Notes under the pieces: generated by a model
Told to the model about the DNA's origin: nothing
Seen by the model: only the letters and a program-made list of their open reading frames with translations
The model's database searches: none
Shown: positions 37,053 to 45,883 of the stretch, one piece after another
Position numbering within the stretch: the first letter of the stretch is position 1
Layout: each line of letters begins with the position of its first letter
Origin: Enterobacteriaceae bacterium 89
GTDB lineage: Bacteria; Pseudomonadota; Gammaproteobacteria; Enterobacterales; Enterobacteriaceae
NCBI GenBank assembly: GCA_014156375.1
Contig: RQJH01000003.1
Span: 558,001-622,000, forward strand
Length of the DNA: 64,000 nt
Reading direction: 5' to 3'
Translations under genes and position numbers: made by a program

Positions 37053-37691
37053 ATGATTTCAGCTATGACGGTTTCGGGTACGACGCCAACCTCGCCTTAT
37101 TCAAAGGAGCTTGTTGAGCATTTACTTCCCTATGCAGAACTTAAGAAATATCCGGCCAGAAAGAAGCTGTTCTTCAACACAAAGAACGAGCAGTTTTGCT
37201 ATTTGCTGATCGACGGACAGGCCACGCTGCATAAGGAAGAGAACAATCTGGTGTTGGCCACGCTCTCGCCCCCCGCCCTGATCGGGCTCGCCCACCTGCC
37301 AAACCAAAGCATTCAGGGGTATATCAAGCCCGTGACGGCCTGCGATATTGGTGTTCTGACGATTGGGAAAGTTCACGAAATTCTGGCTGAAAAAAACCTG
37401 TGGCAAATGACGGCACAGCATATGATTTTTTTGTTCAACAAGCTGTATGCCATTAACCAGAACCTGACGGTATCCACATCCTACGGTCAGGTAAAAGCAC
37501 AACTGCTGGAGCTGCTGAACGAAGACAGCGCCATCCGGGATAACCTGACGGCAGAAAGGTACATTCGCGACAAAACCAACCTTTCCAGAAGCGGTGTGAT
37601 GCGGATCCTTTCCGCACTGAAAGAAGGCGGATACATCGAAACCCACAGAGGGATCCTGAAAAAAATAAATAGCCTGCCCGACAAATTTTAA
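37053..37691 (+). CDS. IprA/YaiV-like winged-helix regulator
   Basis: 212 residues. N-terminal cyclic-nucleotide-binding-like beta domain (FFNTKNEQFCYLLIDGQATL) without the cAMP-binding signature, long helix, and C-terminal helix-turn-helix (TAERYIRDKTNLSRSGVMRI). This is the layout of the Crp-fold regulators of the YaiV/IprA family, reported to affect peroxide resistance. AAGG is 8 nt before the ATG. Divergent from suf. The regulon is unknown. Confidence 0.75.
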   Translation: MISAMTVSGTTPTSPYSKELVEHLLPYAELKKYPARKKLFFNTKNEQFCYLLIDGQATLHKEENNLVLATLSPPALIGLAHLPNQSIQGYIKPVTACDIGVLTIGKVHEILAEKNLWQMTAQHMIFLFNKLYAINQNLTVSTSYGQVKAQLLELLNEDSAIRDNLTAERYIRDKTNLSRSGVMRILSALKEGGYIETHRGILKKINSLPDKF

Positions 37692-37706
37692 CGCCCGACG
37701 AAAACA

Positions 37707-37730
37707 AAACGCGCCACTAAGGGCGCGTTT
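37707..37730. terminator. Hairpin after the IprA-like gene
   Basis: AAACGCGCC-ACTAAG-GGCGCGTTT, 9-bp perfect stem between convergent genes, with A/T-tracts on both sides; likely bidirectional. Confidence 0.8.
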
Positions 37731-37754
37731 GTCGCTGCTGATTAGGCGGCAAAA

Positions 37755-38669
37755 TCAGTAGAGTGAGGCCTCACCCAGCGGTCGCGTTTTAAAACGACGA
37801 TGGACCCATAAATACTGCTCCGGCGCGCGCAGGATCTCTTTTTCGATCACTTTATTCATGTAGCTCGCGGCTTTGAACTCGTCATCCACAGGGTAGTCCG
37901 TCATTAGCTCGCTGATGTGCAGGCTGTAGCCCTTGCGGTTCGCTTTGCGCACCATGGTAATGCTCAGCAGGTCGGCACCGGACAGGCGCGAAAGCACATA
38001 AGTGCCGTTAGTCGTGGCGGCCTGCGGAACGTTAAAGAAAGGCGCGAAAGTGCTGCCCTTACGCCCGTAGTCCTGATCCGGAGCAAACCACACGGCTTCA
38101 CCCTGTTTCAGCGCGCTGACCAGCCCACGCAGGTTCCGACGATCGATCATCGCTTTGTTGGAGCGAAGACGACCTTTAGTCTGCACCCACTCCATCATTT
38201 TGCTGTTATGAGGACGATAGGTGGCCATCATCGGGCGACATAAGCCCATCGCGCGCCCACCCAGTTCCAGCGACATAAAGTGCACGCCAACCACCATCAC
38301 GCCTTTTTTCTCTGCCAGCGCGTTTGTGAGGTTGGCATAACCTTCTACATCAAACCATTTTTTAACCCGGGCATCGCTCCAGAACCAGGCCATACCGGTT
38401 TCAATCAATCCCATGCCGAGAGAAATAAAATTCTGTTCAATTAATTTCTCTTTAGCGGCAGCATCCATTTCGGGGAAGCATAAGTCTATATTTCTTGACG
38501 CGATCTTTTCTCTTCTTTTCAAAAAAGGACGTGACGCGCGACCCAGCGTTGAGCCAATAAGATAAAGCAGAGGATAAGGGAGCTGAACCATCAGCCACAG
38601 CACACCTAAACCTAACCAGGTAAACCAGTTGCGAGGGTGCAGCAGTGATGTGTCGAAGGCTTTTGCCAT
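37755..38669 (-). CDS. lpxP: Lipid A palmitoleoyl/lauroyl acyltransferase (LpxP-type)
   Basis: 304 residues starting MAKAFDTSLLHPRNWFTWLG, after AGGA; an upstream ATG at 38705 lacks support. The HtrB/LpxL family catalytic HX4E motif is present in VVGVHFMSLELGGR, and GLCRPMMATYRPHN matches E. coli LpxP rather than LpxL. It acylates Kdo2-lipid IVA at the inner membrane; LpxP uses palmitoleate and is cold-induced. In E. coli lpxP is elsewhere, so this is either a relocated lpxP or a second paralogue. Confidence 0.87.
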   Translation of the reverse strand: MAKAFDTSLLHPRNWFTWLGLGVLWLMVQLPYPLLYLIGSTLGRASRPFLKRREKIASRNIDLCFPEMDAAAKEKLIEQNFISLGMGLIETGMAWFWSDARVKKWFDVEGYANLTNALAEKKGVMVVGVHFMSLELGGRAMGLCRPMMATYRPHNSKMMEWVQTKGRLRSNKAMIDRRNLRGLVSALKQGEAVWFAPDQDYGRKGSTFAPFFNVPQAATTNGTYVLSRLSGADLLSITMVRKANRKGYSLHISELMTDYPVDDEFKAASYMNKVIEKEILRAPEQYLWVHRRFKTRPLGEASLY

Positions 38670-39039
38670 CGTTGATTCCTGTAAGCATGTGTACCAGTAA
38701 CGCATAAGGAAAAAACGAATAAGATCATCAATCTTTAAGCGATACGTCTATAAATTGTCACGATTTTCAGGCGTTAGTTTGACGCCAAAGAACAATAAAT
38801 CGCCAGTTAAACCTGGTCCACAATTGGAGCCAAAAAAGATTCGTTATGTGTGGGTTAACTGCGAGTGCGAGGATGCTACATTTGTTTAAAAAAAGATAGT
38901 GAATTAATCTGAAGCTTGCGCGAACAGATTATGAATAAAACAAGACAATTCTGTTTGTCCGCTGTGAATAATTATTACGCTAATGAATATTTGTTCTGCG
39001 ATTGCTGATTCTTAAAACAATTCGACAGAAATAATGGAG

Positions 39040-39063
39040 AAAAGCACCGCCAATCGGTGCTTT
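39040..39063 (-). terminator. Rho-independent terminator of menI
   Basis: On the minus strand AAAGCACCG-ATTGG-CGGTGCTTTT lies 25 bases after the menI stop: perfect 9-bp stem. The 370 bp from here to lpxP hold no recognised gene. Confidence 0.85.
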
Positions 39064-39088
39064 CCTGTTGGTTTTTTATTCAGTATCT

Positions 39089-39499
39089 CTAAACAACTGC
39101 TGTGGTCAGCCGGGAAACGCAGCACAATTTGCCTTGTTCGTCGAAAATCTCAATCTGCCAGACCTGATGTCTGCGTCCGGCATGCGTGGCTTTACAAACT
39201 CCCCGCACCCGCCCGCTGCGCACGGAACGAAGGTGATTGGCATTGACTTCCACGCCCACCACTTTTTGATCGCCTTCGGTGCAAAGATAACCCGCCACGG
39301 ACCCGAGGGTTTCGGCAAGCACCACCGAAGCCCCGCCGTGCAGCAGCCCGAAAGGCTGATGAGTACGATGGTCAACCGGCATGCTGGCTTCCAGCTCATC
39401 ATCACCGATGCGCTCAAAACGAATATCCAGCAGCCCTACCATATTGCCCTCGCCCATGGCGTTAAGGCTATCCAACGTGACGTTACGTTTCCAGATCAT
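39089..39499 (-). CDS. menI: 1,4-dihydroxy-2-naphthoyl-CoA thioesterase MenI
   Basis: 136 residues; hotdog fold (YdiI in E. coli). The active-site region [20 protein letters not shown] with catalytic Glu and His is intact. It releases DHNA from its CoA thioester in menaquinone synthesis. The ATG overlaps the ydiJ stop by 4 nt, so the two are coupled, as in E. coli. Confidence 0.95.
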   Translation of the reverse strand: MIWKRNVTLDSLNAMGEGNMVGLLDIRFERIGDDELEASMPVDHRTHQPFGLLHGGASVVLAETLGSVAGYLCTEGDQKVVGVEVNANHLRSVRSGRVRGVCKATHAGRRHQVWQIEIFDEQGKLCCVSRLTTAVV

Positions 39500-42400
39500 C
39501 CGATAATCTCCAGTAAAGCCTGCAGCGGATGACGCACGCCGCTGCCTTCAATGCGTTTAACCTGGCTGCGGCAGGAATAGCCAGTTGCCAGACAGCGATT
39601 TTTCGGCAGGCGCTGCATCGCCTGCTGCCAGGACAGCGCGTAAATGCCAAGTGAGTTTTCGTGGTTCTTCACTTCATGCCCGTAAGTTCCAGCCATACCG
39701 CAGCAGCCGACGTTAACGCTTTCCATTCTTGCGCCGAAGCGGGCAAAAATGGACGCCCATTGTTTCGGTGCCATTGGCAGCGCCGTCACTTCAGTGCAAT
39801 GGCCAAACAGATACCAGGCTTCACCGCTCACCTCCGGCGATTCGACGGACTCCAGCGCCTGCGGCAGCCATTCGTGCACCAATTGCACCTGGAAGTCACC
39901 GCGTTTATCACCCAGCGATTGCTTGTACTCATCGCGATAACAGAGCACCAGCGCCGGGTCGACGCCCACCATTGGGATATCCAGTTTTGCCACCCGGTTT
40001 AAAAAATCAGCTGTTTTTTGCGCCGTTTTAGCAAAACGCGTGAGGAAGCCTTTAATATGCTGCGCTTTGCCATTTGGCGAGAACGGCAGCACCACCGGCT
40101 GGTAGCCCAGGCGCTCGGCCAGACGGACAAAATCGGCCACCACCTGCGCATCGTAATAACTGGTAAACGGATCCTGGACCACCAGTACAATCTTTGCTTT
40201 CTCCGCCGGGCTTAAGGTTTCCAGTTGTTCCAGCGTCAGATTGGCGGAGCGATGTCCCACCAGCTGCTGCTGCAACGACGGCGTGGAAAGCAACGGTAAA
40301 TCGATCATCCCGATGTGCTTTTGCGACAGGCTTTTCACCCACGGCTGGCTGATGAAAAAGTTGAAGGTTTTCGGTGCGCGGGCCATTAATGGCGCATAGT
40401 TTTCAACCGTCGCCACCACGTGATCGCGCAGCGGACGTAAATAGCGGGTGTGATACAGCTGTAAAAAGCGCGAGCGGAATTCCGGCACGTCTATTTTGAT
40501 TGGACACTGAGTGGAGCAGGCCTTGCACGCCAGACAGCCTGACATGGCCTCTTTCACCTCGTGCGAAAAATCATACTCACCCTTATTCGCATGCCAGCTG
40601 TTGCGGGTTCGTGCAATCAGGGTACGCAGGGTCGCCCGTTTTTCAGGCAGCTCGCTTTCAAGCTTTAGAGGATCCACGCCCCTGTCAGCTAACAGCCGCA
40701 GCCATTCGCGCACCAGCGTTGCTCGTCCTTTCGGTGAATGAATGCGATTGCTGGTGATTTTCATCGACGGGCACATCGGGCTTTTGGCATCGAAGTTGAA
40801 GCACAGGCCGTTGCCGTTACACTCCATTGCGCCACGCCATGCAGTACGAACCGCAATCGGGATCTGTCTGTCATAAGTCCCGCGCTTAACGGCATCGACT
40901 TTCATCATCGGATCGTCAACGCCTTCCGGCGGACAAATTTTGCCTGGGTTAAGGCGGTTATCTGGATCAAACGCCGCCTTCACTTTACGCAGCTCGGCGT
41001 AGAGCTCGTCGCCGAAAAATGCCGGGCTGTATTCTGCGCGGAAGCCTTTTCCGTGTTCCCCCCAAAGCAGGCCGCCGTATTTAGCCGTCAGGGCGACCAC
41101 CTCATCGGAAATCTGCTTCATCAGGATTTCCTGCTGCGGGTCGCACATATCCAGCGCGGGGCGAACGTGCAGCACACCTGCGTCAACATGGCCAAACATG
41201 CCGTAGCTCAGGCCATGCCCGTCCAGCAGCGCGCGGAATTCGGCAATGTAATCGGCCAGATGTTCTGGCGGCACGCAGGTATCTTCGGCAAACGGAATCG
41301 GTTTGGCAGCGCCTTTCGCATTGCCTAGCAGCCCCACGGCTTTCTTACGCATTGCATAAATTCGCTCGATGCCGTCCAGCTCGGTACAGAGCTGCCAGCC
41401 GATCACGCCGCCCTCGCCCGCAGAAATCAGCGAATCCAGCCTTTCACAAAGCGACTCCACCTGCGATTCAATTAACTCTGCATCATCTCCGGCAAACTCG
41501 ACGATGTTCAGGCCAAGCATCTCTTTATCAGGCACATCGGTGATCAGTTCGCTGACGGAATGCCAGACGATGTCTTCCCGCGCCAGATTCAGCACCTTCG
41601 AATCCACGGTTTCAACCGACAGCGCTCGCGCCTCGACCATAAATGGCGCGTTGCGCAGCGCAGAATCGAAGGAGTCATACTTAACGTTAACCAGTCTGCG
41701 AACTTTTGGCAGACGGGTGATATCCAGCCGGGCCTCGGTAATAAAGGCCAGCGTGCCTTCTGAGCCGGTTAACACACGGGTCAGATCGAACTCGCTCATC
41801 TCGTCATTAAAGACGTGGCGCAGATCGTAGCCGGTCAGGAAGCGGTTGAGTTTGGGAAACTTATCGATAATCAGCTGGCGCTGTGCTTTACAGCGTTCAT
41901 AAACCGTACGATAAATTCTGCCGATGGAGGATTGTTCCTTCGCCAGCGTTTCAGCGAGAGCAACCGGTACAGGCTGAGTATCGAGAATATCGCCGCCCAG
42001 CAGGACGGCGCGAACGCCAAGGATATGGTCGGAGGTTTTACCGTAAACCAGAGAGCCCTGGCCGGAAGCATCGGTATTGATCATTCCGCCGAGCGTTGCC
42101 CGGTTGCTGGTCGACAATTCCGGCGCAAAGAAATATCCGTACGGCTTCAGAAATTGATTAAGCTGATCTTTAATCACGCCCGCTTCCACACGCACCCATC
42201 CCTGTTCCGGATTGATTTCGATGATGCGATTCATGTAGCGGGAAAGATCGATGATGATGCCCTGATTCAGAGCCTGGCCGTTAGTTCCCGTGCCGCCGCC
42301 TCGAGGGGTGAACACCAGCGTTCGAAAACGTTCTTCATCGGCGATGCGGGTGAGCAGAGCGACATCCGCCGTTGAACGGGGGAAGATCACCGCATCGGGG

Positions 42401-42552
42401 AGGAGCTGATAAATACTGTTATCGGTGGACATCGTCAGCCTGTCGGCATAACGCGTGGCGGTATCGCCGGTAAAACCCTGCTGCTCCAGTGCCTGCAAAA
42501 AATTCAGCACCAGCTGAACGACGCCGGGTGCCTGAGAAATTTGTGGGATCAT
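39496..42552 (-). CDS. ydiJ: FAD/4Fe-4S D-2-hydroxyglutarate dehydrogenase-type oxidoreductase YdiJ
   Basis: 1018 residues. PCMH-type FAD domain ([16 protein letters not shown]), FAD-oxidase C-terminal domain, two-cluster 4Fe-4S motif [18 protein letters not shown] near residue 660, and a C-terminal CCG-type region with [15 protein letters not shown]. coli YdiJ oxidises D-2-hydroxyglutarate to 2-oxoglutarate. Matches the E. coli protein in length. Confidence 0.93.
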   Translation of the reverse strand: MIPQISQAPGVVQLVLNFLQALEQQGFTGDTATRYADRLTMSTDNSIYQLLPDAVIFPRSTADVALLTRIADEERFRTLVFTPRGGGTGTNGQALNQGIIIDLSRYMNRIIEINPEQGWVRVEAGVIKDQLNQFLKPYGYFFAPELSTSNRATLGGMINTDASGQGSLVYGKTSDHILGVRAVLLGGDILDTQPVPVALAETLAKEQSSIGRIYRTVYERCKAQRQLIIDKFPKLNRFLTGYDLRHVFNDEMSEFDLTRVLTGSEGTLAFITEARLDITRLPKVRRLVNVKYDSFDSALRNAPFMVEARALSVETVDSKVLNLAREDIVWHSVSELITDVPDKEMLGLNIVEFAGDDAELIESQVESLCERLDSLISAGEGGVIGWQLCTELDGIERIYAMRKKAVGLLGNAKGAAKPIPFAEDTCVPPEHLADYIAEFRALLDGHGLSYGMFGHVDAGVLHVRPALDMCDPQQEILMKQISDEVVALTAKYGGLLWGEHGKGFRAEYSPAFFGDELYAELRKVKAAFDPDNRLNPGKICPPEGVDDPMMKVDAVKRGTYDRQIPIAVRTAWRGAMECNGNGLCFNFDAKSPMCPSMKITSNRIHSPKGRATLVREWLRLLADRGVDPLKLESELPEKRATLRTLIARTRNSWHANKGEYDFSHEVKEAMSGCLACKACSTQCPIKIDVPEFRSRFLQLYHTRYLRPLRDHVVATVENYAPLMARAPKTFNFFISQPWVKSLSQKHIGMIDLPLLSTPSLQQQLVGHRSANLTLEQLETLSPAEKAKIVLVVQDPFTSYYDAQVVADFVRLAERLGYQPVVLPFSPNGKAQHIKGFLTRFAKTAQKTADFLNRVAKLDIPMVGVDPALVLCYRDEYKQSLGDKRGDFQVQLVHEWLPQALESVESPEVSGEAWYLFGHCTEVTALPMAPKQWASIFARFGARMESVNVGCCGMAGTYGHEVKNHENSLGIYALSWQQAMQRLPKNRCLATGYSCRSQVKRIEGSGVRHPLQALLEIIG

Positions 42553-42599
42553 GACGCTTGACCCTGCCTGACTTAGTTATGGATGGTTGTGTTGTCGAT

Positions 42600-42615
42600 A
42601 TTTTATCGTTTGCGT
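42600..42615 (-). promoter_or_regulatory. PurR box upstream of ydiK
   Basis: On the minus strand ACGCAAACGATAAAAT, 147 bp before the ydiK start and 47 bp before ydiJ. The first nine bases match the PurR consensus exactly, the second half poorly. In E. coli ydiK is listed among PurR targets. It could equally affect divergent ydiJ. Confidence 0.55.
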
Positions 42616-42761
42616 ACTGCTTCATCGTTGTATCACATTTTTTCCTTATACGCTTATCGGATTTTGCAACGATCATGATCCCGAAATTGTTGATATTATT
42701 ATCAGTAAACGGATTTAATCCCTGCGGCCTTTTGCGGCCTCTTTACTAAGGTACAAACTGT

Positions 42762-43886
42762 ATGACAACCGTTCATCGGCCACGCGATATCCCTCAGATC
42801 CTTCTGTCGGTGCTATTTTTAAGCCTCATGATTGTGGCCAGTATCTGGATTGTACAACCCTTCATTCTGGGCTTTGCCTGGGCGGCCATGATCGTTATTG
42901 CCACCTGGCCAGTACTCATTAAGCTTCAGCGCATCCTTTTTGGGCGCCGTTCGCTGGCCGTGCTGGTGATGACGCTGCTGCTGTTTTTGCTGTTCGTCAT
43001 CCCGATTGCCCTGCTGGTTAATAGCCTGGTCGACGGCAGTACTCCGCTGGTGCATGCCATTTCCTCCGGTAATCTGACGCTGCCGGATCTGGCCTGGCTG
43101 AACAGTATCCCGTGGGTCGGTGCCAAGCTTTATTCCGCCTGGCACGGTCTGCTGGATATGGGTGGCACGGCAATCATGGCCAAAGTCCGTCCTTATATTG
43201 GCACCACCACCACCTGGTTCGTCGGCCAGGCGGCGCACATCGGACGCTTCATGATGCACTGCGGCCTGATGCTGCTCTTCAGCGCCCTGCTGTACTGGCA
43301 GGGTGAGAAAGTGGCCTACGGCGTGCGCTATTTTGCCACTCGTCTGGCTGCCAGACGCGGGGATGCCGCAGTACTGCTGGCAGGTCAGGCCATTCGCGCT
43401 GTTGCCCTGGGTGTGGTAGTAACCGCGCTGGTTCAGGCGGTGTTGGGCGGCATTGGTCTGGCAATCTCCGGCGTGCCTTACGCCACGTTGCTGACCGTAG
43501 TGATGATTTTTTCCTGTCTGGTCCAACTGGGGCCGCTGGTTGTGCTGATCCCCTGCATTATCTGGCTGTACTGGACGGGTGATACCACCTGGGGAACCGT
43601 GCTGCTAGTCTGGAGCTGTGTGGTAGGCACCATGGATAACTTTATCCGTCCGATGTTAATTCGTATGGGCGCAGATTTGCCGATGGTGCTGATCCTGACC
43701 GGTGTCATCGGCGGATTGATCGCCTTCGGGATGATTGGCCTGTTTATCGGCCCGGTTCTGCTGGCGGTTTCCTGGCGACTGTTTGACGCCTGGGTCCGCG
43801 AGGTTCCACCACCGTCGCAGGATCCCGATGCCGTACTGGAAGAGCTGGAAGACCTTGAAGCCAGCCACCAAAAGCTGGAAAGCTAA
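42762..43886 (+). CDS. ydiK: AI-2E-family transporter YdiK
   Basis: 374 residues with about eight TM segments, of the YdiK/PerM/TqsA family. Conserved late region FIRPMLIRMGADLPMVLILT and GVIGGLIAFGMIGLFIGPVL are present. The substrate is unknown; the PurR box upstream hints at a purine link. C-terminal charged tail EELEDLEASHQKLES. Confidence 0.92.
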   Translation: MTTVHRPRDIPQILLSVLFLSLMIVASIWIVQPFILGFAWAAMIVIATWPVLIKLQRILFGRRSLAVLVMTLLLFLLFVIPIALLVNSLVDGSTPLVHAISSGNLTLPDLAWLNSIPWVGAKLYSAWHGLLDMGGTAIMAKVRPYIGTTTTWFVGQAAHIGRFMMHCGLMLLFSALLYWQGEKVAYGVRYFATRLAARRGDAAVLLAGQAIRAVALGVVVTALVQAVLGGIGLAISGVPYATLLTVVMIFSCLVQLGPLVVLIPCIIWLYWTGDTTWGTVLLVWSCVVGTMDNFIRPMLIRMGADLPMVLILTGVIGGLIAFGMIGLFIGPVLLAVSWRLFDAWVREVPPPSQDPDAVLEELEDLEASHQKLES

Positions 43887-43896
43887 GCTAATCAGA

Positions 43897-43922
43897 GCCC
43901 GGAACAAACTTATGTTCCGGGC
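43897..43922 (+). terminator. Hairpin after ydiK
   Basis: GCCCGGAACA-AACTTA-TGTTCCGGGC: perfect 10-bp stem 10 bases after the ydiK stop. No T-run follows, so efficiency is uncertain. Confidence 0.7.
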
Positions 43923-44032
43923 CAGATACTTAAGAGATACTTATCGTTCACTTTGCGTTTTCCATCTCTCAGCCGCGATTTCTACCAAATCACCCTCTTC
44001 GCTTCGCATAATCTTCACTTCTTTTTAACGAT

Positions 44033-44075
44033 TAAGACCAATCTGATCGACGCAAAAATCTGCCATGCCTACTAT
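44033..44075 (+). promoter_or_regulatory. RcsB site and -10 of rprA
   Basis: TAAGACCAATCTGA (44033-44046) fits the RcsB box of E. coli rprA and is centred about 42 bp before the predicted start at 44082, normal for RcsB activation. TACTAT at 44070-44075 is the -10, 6 nt before the start. Confidence 0.65.
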
Positions 44076-44081
44076 TAGCTC

Positions 44082-44187
44082 AAGGTTATAAATCAACGCA
44101 TTGATTTATAAGCATGGAAATCCCCTGAGTGAAACAACGAATTGCTGTGTGTAGTCTTTGCCCAACTCCCACGTTGGGCTTTTTTTT
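44082..44187 (+). ncRNA. rprA: Small regulatory RNA RprA
   Basis: About 106 nt, nearly identical to E. coli RprA: 5' hairpin (GGTTATAAATCAA.../TTGATTTATAAG region), single-stranded pairing segment GGAAATCCCCTGAGTGAAAC, and the intrinsic terminator GCCCAAC-TCCCAC-GTTGGGC plus T9. RprA is activated by the Rcs phosphorelay on envelope stress and, with Hfq, opens the rpoS leader. It follows ydiK, as in E. coli. The rest of 43923-44396 holds no further gene. Confidence 0.96.
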
Positions 44188-44396
44188 GTCCTGATTTTGG
44201 CAGCTACACGTCTGTAAGCACTCTGCGTTAGATGTACTCGTCACATCTTCGTCTCTGTGCACTCCACAATCATCCGATTAATCTGACTGAAACCTTTGCC
44301 GTGATTATGGTTTACCGCTCATCTATTCATTAACTAAACAATTGATAATAATGGAGATGATCATAAAATAGCCACATCAACACGGAGGGTTTTGCT

Positions 44397-44957
44397 ATGC
44401 ACGTTCCTTACCCCTATCCTAATTCTATTGCGTGGGATGGCATAAAAGAAGGTGGCCTCAGGCTACTAAGATTAGGTGAAATCAATCTAGCCTACTCTCT
44501 CTTTCTCAACAGCATCAGATACAACGAAGTGTGGATACATCTGAAGAGCTACCTACCTTTTAACTTGCAAAACCCAAGGCAGGCTATGTCACCCAATGGT
44601 GAAATGTGGTTCAGGCCTGAGAAGTATCAACATGATTTTTCTGTTCCCGGTGTTTATCACCAGCACCTTTTCTTACATGAAATGATGCATATTTGGCAAC
44701 ATCAAAGAGGAATGTGGGTAAGGCTAAGGGGCTCAATGTCTTGGGCTGCTGATTACTCATATAATTTAGATAAAGCTAATTTGCTTGATTACAGTTTAGA
44801 GCAACAGGCAAGCATAGTTAGTGATTATTGGGTCTTAGTTCATCACGGGTTTTATCATACTCCTGCACGTATTGAATACAGAAAATACGACGCATCGGAG
44901 CCTGAACATTTATTAATTAAGAAATACGAAGATGTATTGGGAAGCTTTCCGCTATGA
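44397..44957 (+). CDS. Predicted zinc metallopeptidase, candidate type VI effector
   Basis: 186 residues. HEMMH (in LFLHEMMHIWQHQRG, about residues 98-113) is an HExxH zinc site with catalytic Glu; a Glu in DYSLEQQASIVSDY about 37 residues later is a good third ligand, as in gluzincins. No signal peptide. GGAGG is 9 nt before the ATG. Its stop overlaps the lipoprotein gene by ATGA, and an hcp gene follows. So it is interpreted as a toxic peptidase delivered with Hcp and neutralised by the lipoprotein. Base composition is more A+T-rich than its neighbours, suggesting transfer. Target unknown. Confidence 0.72.
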   Translation: MHVPYPYPNSIAWDGIKEGGLRLLRLGEINLAYSLFLNSIRYNEVWIHLKSYLPFNLQNPRQAMSPNGEMWFRPEKYQHDFSVPGVYHQHLFLHEMMHIWQHQRGMWVRLRGSMSWAADYSYNLDKANLLDYSLEQQASIVSDYWVLVHHGFYHTPARIEYRKYDASEPEHLLIKKYEDVLGSFPL

Positions 44958-45322
44958 AAAAATTATCTATCATGATTTGTTTAGCATGTTCCTTAACGGG
45001 GTGTCCTGGTCTTCATCACGAAGGAGCTGAAATGGGTGAGTCACGATGGATTAGTGTAGACAAGGAAAGAGTCTGCTTTAGCATAGACAAAAATGATGTG
45101 TTAACCACCTACTACCTTTCATCAAACGAAGATGGTCAAAAGCTAATAATAGCTTCTGACACCCGTAAACCCACAAGTTATGTTTACCCTAACACCTGTT
45201 TCAGCACACAGTTAAAGACAGGATACATTTATTACACACTTTACATGATAAATAATGTCAGTTACCACTATGAATTCTTCATAGACAATAACTGGAATGT
45301 GGTTAATTTAAATAAGGGTTAA
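44954..45322 (+). CDS. Small lipoprotein, candidate immunity protein
   Basis: 122 residues. Signal peptide with lipobox LTGC (Cys about residue 17), no Asp at +2, so outer-membrane sorting is possible. The rest is a small beta-rich domain with two more cysteines (RVCFSIDKND and NTCFSTQLKTG) that could form a disulfide. Small periplasmic lipoproteins next to type VI effectors commonly act as immunity proteins; that role fits the 4-nt coupling to the peptidase gene. A+T-rich. Confidence 0.7.
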   Translation: MKKLSIMICLACSLTGCPGLHHEGAEMGESRWISVDKERVCFSIDKNDVLTTYYLSSNEDGQKLIIASDTRKPTSYVYPNTCFSTQLKTGYIYYTLYMINNVSYHYEFFIDNNWNVVNLNKG

Positions 45323-45327
45323 TTAAT

Positions 45328-45822
45328 ATGTCTTTACCAGCATACGCATACCTATATGACGAAAATGGTATTCAAATCCAGGGTAACTGTAAAACTCTGG
45401 GAAGAGAGGGTGCCATCGAGATTATGAGCAGCAGCTACGGCGTCTCTCAGCCCGTCGACTCTTTTACCGGCAGGATGACGGGTACCCGCCAACACGATGC
45501 GTTCACTATCCACAAGCAGGTGGATAAAACTAGTCCGTTTTTAGCTGACTGCGTCTGTCAGTCCAGGCGCTTTCAGAAAATGGTTATCCATTATTTTGAT
45601 ATTAATGACGCTGGTATTGAATTTGAAGTTTACAGAGTGACCCTTGACAGTGTGGTGGTCGCCTTTGTTAATGCGGCACATACCTATATTCCTGGTTCTG
45701 GCACGCCTAATATGATTGAAAGCGTTGGTTTCAGATTTAACGCCATCGAATGGTTCTATCTCGATGGATTTATTAAATACGATGACGCCTGGAGCAGACC
45801 ACAACAACCGGCGCAAAAATAA
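45328..45822 (+). CDS. hcp: Hcp family type VI secretion protein (orphan)
   Basis: 164 residues. Hcp1-type beta-barrel pattern: MSLPAYAYLYDENGIQIQGN, then IMSSSYGVSQPV, and TGTRQHDAFTIHKQVDKTSP, and the late YIPGSGTPNMIESVGFRFNA. Hcp hexamers form the inner tube of the type VI secretion system and carry small effectors in the lumen. No other type VI structural gene is in the window. It follows the lipoprotein by 5 bp. Composition rises towards that of the chromosome, so this gene may be older than the two before it. Confidence 0.85.
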   Translation: MSLPAYAYLYDENGIQIQGNCKTLGREGAIEIMSSSYGVSQPVDSFTGRMTGTRQHDAFTIHKQVDKTSPFLADCVCQSRRFQKMVIHYFDINDAGIEFEVYRVTLDSVVVAFVNAAHTYIPGSGTPNMIESVGFRFNAIEWFYLDGFIKYDDAWSRPQQPAQK

Positions 45823-45837
45823 ATGAATCAGGTAAAA

Positions 45838-45870
45838 TAAGCATCCTCCAATTCCGCCGGAGGATGCTTA
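45838..45870. terminator. Bidirectional hairpin between hcp and the GH3 gene
   Basis: Perfect 12-bp stem (TAAGCATCCTCC/GGAGGATGCTTA) with a 9-nt loop, 15 bases after the hcp stop and 13 bases from the convergent GH3 stop. A/T stretches on both sides. Confidence 0.8.
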
Positions 45871-45883
45871 CAATCCAGGATTA

